Source: an uncultured Bacteroidales bacterium (GTDB lineage: Bacteria > Bacteroidota > Bacteroidia > Bacteroidales > P3). From it: a DNA stretch of 52,254 nucleotides. The notes beneath the pieces are model-generated. The model did no database searches. It was not told the origin of the DNA and was given only the letters and a program-made list of their open reading frames with translations. The translations under genes and the position numbers were made by a program. How positions within the stretch are numbered: position 1 is the first letter of the stretch; each line of letters opens with the position of its first letter. This document shows, piece after piece, positions 7,907 through 16,961 of the stretch. The stretch covers positions 1 to 52,254 of the forward strand of contig CAMJJD010000009.1 of assembly GCA_946406015.1 (NCBI GenBank), given 5' to 3'.

Positions 7907-9268
7907 ATGAAGAAGTTTGCTTTCATCCTCGCCGCCTCAGTAGCCATGTTTTACGGCTGCAGCTCCTCGAACAGGGGTGAACTCGTAGGCGTGAACGACC
8001 GTCCTTACTTTGAGGACATCGACCTGAAAGGCATGGTATTTATCAACCAAGGCAACTACACAATGGGCGCCGGTGTACAGAACGTCACCTACGGCGAAAC
8101 TTCGCAACCCCGCAAGATGCAGATTGGTTCATTCTTTATGGATGAGACCGAGATTACCAACAATGAGTATCGTCAATTTGTCTATGCCGTCCGCGACTCG
8201 GTGGCACGCCGCATTCTGGGTGAGGCCGGTATCGACGGCTTCCTGGTGGAAGAGGATCAGTATGGCGAACCCCTCGACCCTCCCACCCTCAATTACAAAA
8301 CCAAGATTGACTATGCCGATGCCGATGTGCGTCAGGCACTCATCGATGGTGGATTCTACCTGATTGACATCAACCACCGCCGCGTGGTGGACGTGAGCAA
8401 ACTGAACTACGAATATTACCGTATCGACTATGCCGATGTGGCCAAAAAGGAAAACGGCGTAGCCGGCAAAAGCGAGCACCGCGGCACTTCCTTTGCCGTG
8501 CGTCCGAAAGGCTTGAACAATCGTTCCAGCCAGATTCAGCGTGAATATATCAACATCTACCCCGACACCCTGTGCTGGGTGCACGACTACACCTATTCGA
8601 TGAACGAGGATTACACCCGTAGCTATTTCTCCTCGCCCGCTTTTGACAACTATCCCGTCGTGGGTGTCAGCTGGCGTCAGGCCAACGCTTTCTGCGTGTG
8701 GCGTAGCAATATGCTCAACAATTATCTGGAAAGTATCAACTATTCGACCCTTAACGACTTCCGTCTGCCAACCGAAAGTGAGTGGGAGTTCGCCGCTCGT
8801 GGTGGCATTGCCTCACAGAGCTACCCTTGGGGCGGCCCCTACGTGCGCAACCCGAACGGATGCTTCCTGGCCAACTACGAACCCCTGCGCGGTGCCTATG
8901 ACGACGACGGTGGTGTGAAGACCCTTATGGTGGGTCACTATGCCCCGAACGACTACGGTCTGTACGACATGGCCGGAAACGTCAGTGAGTGGTGCTTGGA
9001 TGCCTACAACGAGTCGACCTATATCGTCGCCAACGCCCAAACCCCTTACTATAACTACAACGCCAAAGACGATGACCCGCTGGCCATGAAACGTAAAGTG
9101 ATTCGTGGAGGCAGCTGGAAAGACCAGAAATACTTCATCCAGGTGCAGACCCGCAGCTACGAGTTCATGGACACTGCAAAGTGCTACATCGGCTTCCGCT
9201 GCGTGCAACCCTATCTGGGTCGCGTAAAGGGTGACAACCTGCGTACCGCCAGCAACGTGGCACGTTAA
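7907..9268 (+). CDS. gldK: T9SS ring lipoprotein GldK/PorK
   Basis: 453 residues. A lipoprotein signal with Cys18 (motif 'MFYGCSSS') is followed by a formylglycine-generating-enzyme/SUMF1-like domain. Its landmarks include 'DETEITNNEYRQFV', 'FRLPTESEWEFAARGG', 'YDMAGNVSEWCLDAY', 'VIRGGSWKDQ' and the terminal 'IGFRCVQ'. GldK/PorK uses this fold structurally, forming with PorN a large periplasmic ring bound to the outer membrane. The region about residues 100-220 is an insertion typical of GldK relative to plain FGE proteins. Position right after porP and before gldL confirms the assignment over the paralogue GldJ. Confidence 0.95.
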   Translation: MKKFAFILAASVAMFYGCSSSNRGELVGVNDRPYFEDIDLKGMVFINQGNYTMGAGVQNVTYGETSQPRKMQIGSFFMDETEITNNEYRQFVYAVRDSVARRILGEAGIDGFLVEEDQYGEPLDPPTLNYKTKIDYADADVRQALIDGGFYLIDINHRRVVDVSKLNYEYYRIDYADVAKKENGVAGKSEHRGTSFAVRPKGLNNRSSQIQREYINIYPDTLCWVHDYTYSMNEDYTRSYFSSPAFDNYPVVGVSWRQANAFCVWRSNMLNNYLESINYSTLNDFRLPTESEWEFAARGGIASQSYPWGGPYVRNPNGCFLANYEPLRGAYDDDGGVKTLMVGHYAPNDYGLYDMAGNVSEWCLDAYNESTYIVANAQTPYYNYNAKDDDPLAMKRKVIRGGSWKDQKYFIQVQTRSYEFMDTAKCYIGFRCVQPYLGRVKGDNLRTASNVAR

Positions 9269-9322
9269 ACGAACAAAAGAAACAAACAACACATTATAAG
9301 CAAACACTCAAAAAACAGGATT

Positions 9323-10171
9323 ATGAGCTTCATTGACAACATCGTTCGCAGTAAAGCGTATAAAAACTTCATGGCCAAGCTGTATGGTATTGGTGCAGCT
9401 GTCGTTATCTTCGGTGCCCTGTTCAAAATCATGCACTGGCCGGGTGCTAACCTGATGCTTATCGCAGGTATGACCACAGAGACCCTCATCTTCTTCCTCT
9501 CGGCCTTCGAACCGCCTCACAAAGAGTGGGACTGGAGCTTGGTGTATCCTGAGTTGGCCGGCATGATTGAAGAGACAGCATTGCTGGACGAGAACGGCAA
9601 TCCCATCGAAACTCCTGTCAGCAAAGACCCACTGAGTGCCAAACTCGACAAGATGCTTGAAGATGCCAACATCAGCCCCGAGCTCATCGACCGACTGGGA
9701 CAAGGCATGCAGAATTTGGCCGACAGCGCCAATTCGATGAACAACATGGCCAGCGTCACGGCAGCCACAGACAAGTTTGTTACCAATCTGGACGGCGTTG
9801 CCGGTCAGGCTGGCAAACTGCTGGAAAGCATGCAGGGTGCACCCGAGGCAATTTCGACTCTCTCCTCCATCTATCGTGAAACAGCCGAGTCGCTGGGTGG
9901 CGAAGTGAGCTATGTGGAAGAGATGAAGAAGATGTCCGCTAGCTTGAGTAGTATCAATGCAATGTACGAGATGCAGATCAACAATGCCTCGACACAGATG
10001 AACCTCAACAAGGAGTTTGAGGAGAAGATGGGTGCCATGCTCGCCAACTTCACCGACTCGGCCGACGGCATTATGAAATACAAAGAACAAGTCGACGCCC
10101 TTACCCGTAAAGTTGCCGAACTCAACAACGTATACGGCAACATGTTGGCAGCCATGCAGACCAGGATTTAA
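9323..10171 (+). CDS. gldL: T9SS motor inner-membrane protein GldL/PorL
   Basis: 282 residues. Two hydrophobic helices (about residues 20-37 and 44-62) are joined by 'KIMHWPGANL', the hallmark of GldL/PorL. A conserved Glu within the second helix (about residue 53, in 'GMTTETLIFFL') is the expected proton-path residue. The remaining 200 residues are cytoplasmic, largely helical and coiled-coil-prone. GldL with GldM forms the proton-driven rotary motor that powers type IX secretion and, where present, gliding. The gene sits 54 bp after gldK and 51 bp before gldM. Confidence 0.95.
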   Translation: MSFIDNIVRSKAYKNFMAKLYGIGAAVVIFGALFKIMHWPGANLMLIAGMTTETLIFFLSAFEPPHKEWDWSLVYPELAGMIEETALLDENGNPIETPVSKDPLSAKLDKMLEDANISPELIDRLGQGMQNLADSANSMNNMASVTAATDKFVTNLDGVAGQAGKLLESMQGAPEAISTLSSIYRETAESLGGEVSYVEEMKKMSASLSSINAMYEMQINNASTQMNLNKEFEEKMGAMLANFTDSADGIMKYKEQVDALTRKVAELNNVYGNMLAAMQTRI

Positions 10172-10222
10172 ACCATCGCACTAGTAACTAAACGCAAAGG
10201 GTAACTAAGAAAGGAATAGACT

Positions 10223-11866
10223 ATGGGTGCAACAAACTGTCCGGAAACACCGAGACAAAAGATGATTACCATGATGTACCTCGTGTACACCGCCATGTTG
10301 GCCCTGAATGTTTCCGCCGAGGTTGTCAATGGCTTCAAGACCGTCGGCTCTGCCATGACAAAATCGAACGAGAATATCCAGGTGAAACTTGACGAGACAT
10401 ATACCAACTTCTCCAAAGCATTGCAGAACAGCCCAGAAAAGGTTCAGGAGCAGTATGACAAAGCTCAGAAGGTGCGTGAATTGTCTGTCGCCATGGGCAA
10501 CTATATCGACAGCCTTGAATACACCTTCATGGCTGCCATCAACTCCACTGCAGAAGTACCTATCGACATCAACAACCCCAAGAAAACACGTAAAATCCCC
10601 GTTGTCAACGAGGATAAAACGCCCAACTTCGACAGCATTAAGAAAGCCATCGATATCGCTGGTTTCCGCTGGCTCAAGATGGACGAATTACATGAAAGTT
10701 CCCGTATGTTCATCGACGGAGGAGCAGGTCTGGAGTTGAAGAATAAAATTATTGAATATAAGAAGAACGTCAAAGAGATTCTCGGCGAAGACTCCAGCCA
10801 TGTGAGTATGGCTCTCAACGTGGAGCAGAAAGAGCTCAACCCCGACAACGAGTTGCTCGACTGGGAAGTCCTCTGCTTCTCCGAGGTGGTGTCCGGCTCT
10901 GCTCTGGTGACACTCACCCGACTGAAAGCCGAGACAATGAACGCTGAATTCGACGCAGTCAACATGCTTTACAAGCAGGTTGACAAGGGTGACTTTAAGT
11001 TTGACCAAATTGCTATGATATCGCGTCCCAAATCCACCTACATCATTCAGGGTGGTGTTTATGAGACCGACATCAATGTGGCAGCATACGACTCCAAGCA
11101 GCACTTCACCGCCACCGTCAACGGCCAGCAGCTCAACTCAACCGACAGCGGCTCGGTGCACTATCGCACCGTCTGCAACAATCTCGGTGTACAGCGTATC
11201 AATGGCGTAGCCTATGTGACCACTCCTGATGGCGGTACCAAAGAATACCCCATCTCGGACAACTATTTTGTAGCAAAACCTGTTGCTGTTGTCTCACTTG
11301 ACAACATGCAGGTGATGTATGCTGGTATCGAGAATCCATTTACCGCTTCTGTACCCGGTATTGACGGCCGCAACGTGAAGGTCTCCATCATCGAAGGTTC
11401 CGGAAAATTGTCTTCTGGCGAGGGAGAAGGTAAATATAACATCACCCCCGCCACCGGCTGCAAGAAGATTGTCTTGGGTGTGGATGCTGTCGTGGACAAG
11501 AAAACCACACGTATGGGTGCACCTGTCTACAAAGTAAAGCCCATTCCCAACCCCAGCATCACCGTTGGTGGATTCACAAATGGAGCCAAAGTATCCCGCT
11601 CGAGCCTGGCTTCCGGAGCCACGGTTATCGCCCGTCCGCAGGAAGGTTTCGAGTTCAAGATTCCCAAAGGAAGCATCCGCGTGATGAGCCTCGAGGTCTT
11701 TGTGGGTAACAAGCCTTTCAACATGAACGGCAACAGTTTCGACCCCGACTTGCTCAGCGCCATCAAGAAAGCCAACCGTGGCGACAAGATTTATGTCGAC
11801 GCCAAGGTGATGATGCCCGACGGCGTACCTCGGACGAGCAGCTGCATCCTGACCATCAACAAGTAA
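10223..11866 (+). CDS. gldM: T9SS motor protein GldM/PorM
   Basis: 547 residues, normal for the family. The N-terminus 'ETPRQKMITMMYLVYTAMLALNVSAEV' is the signature cytoplasmic tip plus single transmembrane helix of GldM. It is followed by a helical bundle (to about residue 220) and three beta-rich domains that make up the long periplasmic shaft. GldM dimers insert into the GldL pentamer and transmit rotation to the PorK-PorN ring. The final segment 'VDAKVMMPDGVPRTSSCILTINK' is the usual terminus of the last domain. Gene order and spacing match porL-porM-porN. Confidence 0.95.
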   Translation: MGATNCPETPRQKMITMMYLVYTAMLALNVSAEVVNGFKTVGSAMTKSNENIQVKLDETYTNFSKALQNSPEKVQEQYDKAQKVRELSVAMGNYIDSLEYTFMAAINSTAEVPIDINNPKKTRKIPVVNEDKTPNFDSIKKAIDIAGFRWLKMDELHESSRMFIDGGAGLELKNKIIEYKKNVKEILGEDSSHVSMALNVEQKELNPDNELLDWEVLCFSEVVSGSALVTLTRLKAETMNAEFDAVNMLYKQVDKGDFKFDQIAMISRPKSTYIIQGGVYETDINVAAYDSKQHFTATVNGQQLNSTDSGSVHYRTVCNNLGVQRINGVAYVTTPDGGTKEYPISDNYFVAKPVAVVSLDNMQVMYAGIENPFTASVPGIDGRNVKVSIIEGSGKLSSGEGEGKYNITPATGCKKIVLGVDAVVDKKTTRMGAPVYKVKPIPNPSITVGGFTNGAKVSRSSLASGATVIARPQEGFEFKIPKGSIRVMSLEVFVGNKPFNMNGNSFDPDLLSAIKKANRGDKIYVDAKVMMPDGVPRTSSCILTINK

Positions 11867-11896
11867 ACATACAACGACAATTAAAACATATACAAT

Positions 11897-12775
11897 ATGA
11901 AAAAGGTTTTGTTAAGCATCTTCGCAGTGGCAGCATTCGCCATGACTGTCAATGCACAGAGCATCATTGATGCCGAAGACGGCAGCAACCCTAACGATTT
12001 CTACCAGAAAGGTATCGTCATCGGCAAGCGCGCCATGCCCTATGCCAACCTCCGCGAAAGTGACGTAGTATGGAAGATGCTGGTCTACCGCCACATCGAC
12101 CTCAACGAGAACTTCAACCAGTTCTTCTACTACCCCATCGAGCAGGGCAAGAACGAACAGGGCCGTATCAACCTCGTCAACCTTATCATGACCGCTGCAG
12201 CCAACGGCGAGTTCGACGTCTATGAAGACGACGATATGAAAGTGCCGCAGGAATGGAGCAAAGCCATTGCCAACCTGCAGGGTCGTCAGCTCAAGGTGCG
12301 CTATGGTGAAGAGGACGAGTTCGGTGACCAGGAAGTCTTTAACGACACCATCCCCGAGGACTTCGATCCTGCCACCGCCCGTCTGATAAAGCTCAAAGAA
12401 TACTGGTATATCGACAAGCAGGATTCGCGTCAGAAGGTGCGCATCACCGGTCTGGCATTCCGTTTCTCGAAGAACATCCTGCGTTCCGGCGAAAGCGAGG
12501 AAGTAAGCGAATGGAGCTTCTGGATTCCCATGAACGACATGCGCGTGCGTCAGGTACTCGTCAACGCCAACGCATACGATGAACATAATGACGTCGCCGA
12601 GCGTTCCTACGACGACATCTTTATCCAGCGCTACTTCGACAGCTACATCACACGCGAAAGCAACAAGTACAACCGCGAGATTACCCAGTACCTCACTGGT
12701 GAAGATGCCATCATTGAGTCGCAGATGATCGAAGACAAAATCTTCGACATTGAGAACGACATGTGGGAATACTAA
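11897..12775 (+). CDS. gldN: T9SS ring protein GldN/PorN, copy 1
   Basis: 292 residues with a signal peptide (cleavage after 'MTVNA'). The body has the GldN landmarks 'MPYANLRESDVVW', 'NFNQFFYYPIE', 'WSFWIPMNDMRVR' and a C-terminus running 'YLTGEDAIIESQMIEDKIFDIENDMWEY'. GldN/PorN binds PorK to form the periplasmic ring of T9SS and contacts GldM. It lies 30 bp downstream of gldM. A second, shorter-signal paralogue follows after a strong hairpin; this copy keeps the more typical features (polar insertion around residues 115-150), so it is probably the main PorN. Confidence 0.95.
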   Translation: MKKVLLSIFAVAAFAMTVNAQSIIDAEDGSNPNDFYQKGIVIGKRAMPYANLRESDVVWKMLVYRHIDLNENFNQFFYYPIEQGKNEQGRINLVNLIMTAAANGEFDVYEDDDMKVPQEWSKAIANLQGRQLKVRYGEEDEFGDQEVFNDTIPEDFDPATARLIKLKEYWYIDKQDSRQKVRITGLAFRFSKNILRSGESEEVSEWSFWIPMNDMRVRQVLVNANAYDEHNDVAERSYDDIFIQRYFDSYITRESNKYNREITQYLTGEDAIIESQMIEDKIFDIENDMWEY

Positions 12776-12798
12776 TCCCCAAGTTGCATAAACCCCAT

Positions 12799-12852
12799 AT
12801 GTTCAGGAGTTAGACGTTAGGAGAGCGCTCCTAACATCTAACTCCTGAACAT
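12799..12852 (+). repeat. Large hairpin between the two gldN genes
   Basis: A 25-bp stem (12799-12823 with 12828-12852) has one mismatch and a 4-nt AGCG loop. No T-tract follows, so it is not a classical intrinsic terminator. Each arm is itself a run of degenerate 7-mers: AGGAGTT (12805-12811), AGACGTT (12812-12818), AGGAG on the left, and CTCCTAA, CATCTAA, CTCCTGA on the right. It may stabilise or process the operon mRNA, or be an inserted palindromic repeat. Confidence 0.85.
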
Positions 12853-12862
12853 TTAAGAAAGC

Positions 12863-13738
12863 ATGAGAGCACACTGCAGCATACTTCTGGCATTCCTGGC
12901 AATAACAGTTCCTTCCGTGGCCCAAAACGACATAGAGTCCACGGCCGACGACTTTTACATCAGCACATTGGAACACCAGCAACGCCCCATGCCGTTCCCT
13001 CACCTGCGTGAAAGCGATGTTGTGTGGAGCACCATGCTGTGGAAGACAATCGACCTCAACGAACTATTCAACCAATTCATCTACTACCCCATCGAGAACC
13101 CCGACCCCTCGGGCAAGAAAAGCCTGGCCTACGTTATCTGGGATGCCGTCGCCGCAGGCGAGATACCCATCTACGAAGACGACGAGCTCACCATCCCCAT
13201 CGACAACATCCAGTTCGTCGCCCGCTACACCAAACCCGACACCATCCTGCTTGAAATTGGGTACGACGATGACGACAACGAACTCTACCAGACCATCATA
13301 CGGCCCCATGAATTCGATGGGGCCGAGATTTATCAATACTCACTTCGCGAAGCGTGGTTCATCGGACGACAAGACACTCGTATGGACTCGCGTCGCCTGG
13401 CTGTGGCCCCTCTCAAACAGTCCTACCACAAATTTGCCAACACCGAGGAAGAGATCTATCTTGGTCGACTGCCCCTTTTTTGGGTGCCAATGCAGAATCC
13501 TTCCGTCCGGCGATTGCTGGCACGCTACACCGCCTACACCAACGACAACAACCTCGTCGGACAACCCTCCTGGGACTGGATATTCCTTAGCCAACGCTAC
13601 CACGCCTTCATCACACGCGAGAGCAACATCTACTCCCGCTCCATCAATCATTATCTAACTGGCGAGGACGCCCTCGAGCAGGCCGACCTCATCGAAGATA
13701 AACTATTCGATATCGAGAACGACATCTGGGACTACTAG
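12863..13738 (+). CDS. T9SS GldN/PorN paralogue, copy 2 (GldO-like)
   Basis: 291 residues, clearly homologous to the upstream gldN. It shares 'LRESDVVW', 'NQFIYYPIE', 'FWVPMQNPSVRRLL' and the C-terminal 'YLTGEDALEQADLIEDKLFDIENDIWDY'. A signal peptide ends 'VPSVAQ'. The middle (residues 90-190) has diverged much more than the ends. Flavobacterium johnsoniae also carries a tandem pair, gldN and gldO, in which gldO can partly replace gldN; whether this pair is orthologous or an independent duplication cannot be told here. The gene is separated from gldN by an 87-bp spacer holding a 25-bp hairpin and is followed by the sugar-nucleotide genes after 5 bp. Confidence 0.92.
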   Translation: MRAHCSILLAFLAITVPSVAQNDIESTADDFYISTLEHQQRPMPFPHLRESDVVWSTMLWKTIDLNELFNQFIYYPIENPDPSGKKSLAYVIWDAVAAGEIPIYEDDELTIPIDNIQFVARYTKPDTILLEIGYDDDDNELYQTIIRPHEFDGAEIYQYSLREAWFIGRQDTRMDSRRLAVAPLKQSYHKFANTEEEIYLGRLPLFWVPMQNPSVRRLLARYTAYTNDNNLVGQPSWDWIFLSQRYHAFITRESNIYSRSINHYLTGEDALEQADLIEDKLFDIENDIWDY

Positions 13739-13743
13739 CAACC

Positions 13744-14832
13744 ATGAAGAAAATACTGACCATTATAGGAGCACGCCCGCAGATTATCAAAGCCGCCGCC
13801 ATCAGTCGGGCCATCCACACCCACTACCCCACCCTGCTGGAAGAGCACATCCTGCACACAGGCCAACACTACGACGCAGCCATGTCACAGGTCTTTTTCG
13901 ACGAACTGGGAGTACCCAAACCCCATATCAACCTTGGCGTAGGGTCGGGCAGCCACGGATGGCAGACCGCACGCATGCTGGAAGGAATTGAGCAAACCCT
14001 GCAGAGCGGTTCCTACGATGCCGTTCTAGTGTACGGCGACACCAACTCCACCCTCGCCGGCGCCCTGGCTGCCTCGAAGTTGCACGTACCTGTCTTCCAC
14101 ATTGAGGCAGGGCTGCGCTCCTTCAACATGGCCATGCCTGAAGAGCAGAACCGCATCGTGGCCGACCACCTTGCCACACGCCTCTACGCCCCAACGCAGA
14201 CCGCCGTCAACAACCTCATACACGAAGGTCTGGATACGCACACGCTGCTCTCGGGCGACATCATGCTTGACAACACCCTTCACTACCTTCCACAAGCCCT
14301 GCATAGCGGCATTCTGCAACGATACAACCTCACCGAAGGACACTACGCTCTCGCCACACTACACCGCGATTTCAACACCGACAATACCACCCGCTTGCAG
14401 TCCATTCTACAGGCGCTCGGGCAAATAGCCCATACCGATGGCACAGCCGTCGTCCTTCCCCTCCATCCTCGCACAACTGCCCGGCTGAAAGATCAGCATA
14501 TAACCCTACCCGACGGCATCCTCCAACTGCCACCTGTCTCTTACCTCGACATGCTGGCCTTGGAACATGGCGCACGCATCGTGCTGACAGACAGCGGAGG
14601 GGTACAGAAAGAGGCCTACTTTGTGCAGCGTCCATGCCTCATCCTGCGGCCCGAGACCGAATGGAAGGAGATTGTGGACGAAGGGGCCGCCATCCTGACC
14701 GATGCCGACCCACAGCGCATCCTTGAGGCCTACGACACCCTCCTCGGACAAACCGTCACTCGCCACGCACTTTTCGGCGACGGCGACGCCTCATCGCATA
14801 TCATCAACGACATACTGAAACACATCAGATAG
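13744..14832 (+). CDS. UDP-N-acetyl sugar 2-epimerase, WbpI/WecB type
   Basis: 362 residues covering the non-hydrolysing UDP-GlcNAc 2-epimerase fold. Motifs seen: 'IGARPQIIKAA', 'LHTGQHYD', 'VYGDTNSTLAGALAA', 'HIEAGLRS', 'PEEQNRIVAD', 'TDSGGVQKEA' and 'LRPETEW'. Members invert C2 of UDP-GlcNAc (WecB) or of UDP-GlcNAc3NAcA (WbpI, giving UDP-ManNAc3NAcA). The three genes that follow are WbpB-, WbpE- and WbpD-like, so the WbpI role is favoured by context. It lies 5 bp after the second gldN paralogue, putting surface-sugar synthesis directly in the T9SS operon. Confidence 0.88.
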   Translation: MKKILTIIGARPQIIKAAAISRAIHTHYPTLLEEHILHTGQHYDAAMSQVFFDELGVPKPHINLGVGSGSHGWQTARMLEGIEQTLQSGSYDAVLVYGDTNSTLAGALAASKLHVPVFHIEAGLRSFNMAMPEEQNRIVADHLATRLYAPTQTAVNNLIHEGLDTHTLLSGDIMLDNTLHYLPQALHSGILQRYNLTEGHYALATLHRDFNTDNTTRLQSILQALGQIAHTDGTAVVLPLHPRTTARLKDQHITLPDGILQLPPVSYLDMLALEHGARIVLTDSGGVQKEAYFVQRPCLILRPETEWKEIVDEGAAILTDADPQRILEAYDTLLGQTVTRHALFGDGDASSHIINDILKHIR

Positions 14833-14838
14833 ACCATC

Positions 14839-15819
14839 ATGCAAAACTTCGCACTTGTGGGCGCTGCTGGCTACATCGCGCCGCGCCACCTCAAAGCTAT
14901 CGCTGACACTGGCAACAACCTTGTAGCCGCCTTCGACCACTTCGACAGTGTCGGTCGACTCGACAGTTCATTCCCCGACTGTTTCTTCTTTACAGAGCAT
15001 GAGCTCTTCGACCGCTTCTGCACCAAACGGCAGCAGACCGACAACCCCATCCAGTGGCTTTCCATCTGCACCCCGAACTACACCCACGACGCCTTCATCC
15101 GTTATGGCCTGCGCCTCGGATGCGACGTCATCTGCGAGAAACCTGTCGTCCTCAACCCACACAATATCGACAACCTAATGGAAGTCGAGCAACAGACCGG
15201 CCACTACGCCTACACCATCCTGCAGCTGCGTCTGCATCCCGCCATCGTGGCCCTCAAAAAGAAAGTTGACGAAGGTCCCAAAGACAAGGTCTACAATGTC
15301 GACCTCACCTATATCACCTCGCGCGGCAAGTGGTACTATGCGTCCTGGAAGGGCGATGTGCACAAGAGTGGCGGTGTGGCCACCAATATCGGCGTCCACT
15401 TCTACGACATGCTGCAGTGGATTTTCGGTCCCGTACAGAAAAACATCGTCCACGTTATGAACCACGACCGCGTGGCCGGCTACCTGGAACTCCATCAAGC
15501 CCGTGTGCGATACTTCCTCAGCATCAACGCGCTCTGCCTGCCCCCCAACGCTGTCGAGGGCGAGAAAAAGACTTACCGCACACTCAACATCGACGGCGAT
15601 GAGTTCGAATTCAGCCAAGGCTTCACCGAGCTGCACACACGCAGCTATGAAGAGATACTTGCAGGCCATGGCTTCCGCATCAGCGAAGCTCGCCCCTGCA
15701 TCCAGATTGTGAGCGACATCCGTCGTTCCACACCCATCGGTCTCCAAGGCGACTACCACCCCTTGGCACGCCTGCCGCTCACCCCCCACCCCTTCGGCTG
15801 GGACGACATGAAATATTAA
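14839..15819 (+). CDS. Gfo/Idh/MocA sugar-nucleotide 3-dehydrogenase, WbpB/WlbA type
   Basis: 326 residues. The N-terminal Rossmann fold has 'ALVGAAGYIAPRHL', and the family EKP motif is present with Lys101 in 'ICEKPVVL'. The substrate domain has 'SGGVATNIGVHFYDML', characteristic of WlbA/WbpB. These enzymes oxidise the C3 hydroxyl of UDP-GlcNAcA with bound NAD, giving the 3-keto sugar used by the next enzyme. The gene is 6 bp downstream of the epimerase and 5 bp upstream of the aminotransferase. The 6-dehydrogenase (WbpA) that would make UDP-GlcNAcA is not in this window and must be elsewhere if the pathway is complete. Confidence 0.88.
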   Translation: MQNFALVGAAGYIAPRHLKAIADTGNNLVAAFDHFDSVGRLDSSFPDCFFFTEHELFDRFCTKRQQTDNPIQWLSICTPNYTHDAFIRYGLRLGCDVICEKPVVLNPHNIDNLMEVEQQTGHYAYTILQLRLHPAIVALKKKVDEGPKDKVYNVDLTYITSRGKWYYASWKGDVHKSGGVATNIGVHFYDMLQWIFGPVQKNIVHVMNHDRVAGYLELHQARVRYFLSINALCLPPNAVEGEKKTYRTLNIDGDEFEFSQGFTELHTRSYEEILAGHGFRISEARPCIQIVSDIRRSTPIGLQGDYHPLARLPLTPHPFGWDDMKY

Positions 15820-15824
15820 GGCTT

Positions 15825-16958
15825 ATGGCAAACAGCATCCCCATGGTCGACCTACACGGCCAATACCTCAAAATTAAAGCCGACATCGACACTGCCCTGC
15901 AGCAGGTCATAGACAGTTGTGCATTCATCGGAGGTCCTGCCGTAAACACCTTCACCTGTCATCTGAGCGACTATCTCGGCGGCAGCCGGGTGACAACCTG
16001 CGCCAACGGAACTGACGCACTCCAGTTGGCCCTCATGGCCCTCGATTTGCATCCTGGCGACGAAGTCATCGTCCCTGCCTTCACCTATGTCGCTTCAGCC
16101 GAAGTCATCGCACTTCTGGGACTCACCCCCGTGCTGGTCGACGTCGACCCCAACACCTTCAACGTGAGCATTTCCGCTGTTGCCGCTGCCATCACCCCGC
16201 GCACCCGCGCCGTCATTCCCGTGCACCTCTTCGGCCAAAGCTGCGACATGGAGCCCCTGCTCAAGATTGCCACAGAGCACCATCTGTATGTCGTCGAGGA
16301 TAACGCGCAGGCCATCGGAGCCGAATACATCTTCAGCGACGGCTACCGAGCCAAGACGGGCACCATGGGCACCATAGGCTGCACATCCTTCTTCCCATCT
16401 AAAAACCTCGGCTGCTATGGCGACGGCGGAGCCCTTTGCTCTTCCGACGAAGCGCTGTCCGAACGTATCCGCATGATGGCCAACCACGGTCAGCGTGTGA
16501 AATACCACCACGATGTCATAGGATGCAACTCGCGGCTCGATGCCATGCAGGCCGCCATCCTCGACGTCAAATTGCGCCACCTCGACGAATACAACGCGGC
16601 ACGGCAATCGGCGGCACAATACTACACCGCAGCTCTCCGTGAGGTCGACGGCATCCGCGTCCCCACTGTGAGCAGCAACACCACGCATGTGTTCCACCAA
16701 TACACCCTGCGTGTCCTCGGCGGAAAGAGAGACGCCCTCAAGGCATTTCTTGCCGAACGCGACATTCCCAGCATGATTTATTATCCCCTGCCGCTGCACC
16801 ATCAAGAAGCATTCCACAACATCTGCCGCCATGGTGGCGACCTCTCATTCTCCGAACAACTGGCTGGCGAAGTGCTCTCGCTGCCCATGCACACCGAACT
16901 CACCACCGACCAGCAAGACCGCATCATCGACGCAGTCAGAGACTTCTTTAAACAGTAA
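15825..16958 (+). CDS. DegT/DnrJ/EryC1 aminotransferase, WbpE/WlbC type
   Basis: 377 residues of the sugar aminotransferase family. The PLP-binding Lys193 lies in 'FFPSKNLGCYGDGG', Asp159 in 'VVEDNAQAIGA' pairs with the pyridine nitrogen, and 'ANGTDALQLAL' binds the phosphate. The C-terminal 'IPSMIYYPLPLH' is typical. WbpE/WlbC transfers an amino group from glutamate to the 3-keto-UDP-GlcNAcA made by the preceding enzyme. The close spacing (5 bp and 3 bp to its neighbours) and the full set of flanking enzymes support this substrate over other amino sugars. Confidence 0.9.
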   Translation: MANSIPMVDLHGQYLKIKADIDTALQQVIDSCAFIGGPAVNTFTCHLSDYLGGSRVTTCANGTDALQLALMALDLHPGDEVIVPAFTYVASAEVIALLGLTPVLVDVDPNTFNVSISAVAAAITPRTRAVIPVHLFGQSCDMEPLLKIATEHHLYVVEDNAQAIGAEYIFSDGYRAKTGTMGTIGCTSFFPSKNLGCYGDGGALCSSDEALSERIRMMANHGQRVKYHHDVIGCNSRLDAMQAAILDVKLRHLDEYNAARQSAAQYYTAALREVDGIRVPTVSSNTTHVFHQYTLRVLGGKRDALKAFLAERDIPSMIYYPLPLHHQEAFHNICRHGGDLSFSEQLAGEVLSLPMHTELTTDQQDRIIDAVRDFFKQ

Positions 16959-16961
16959 ACC

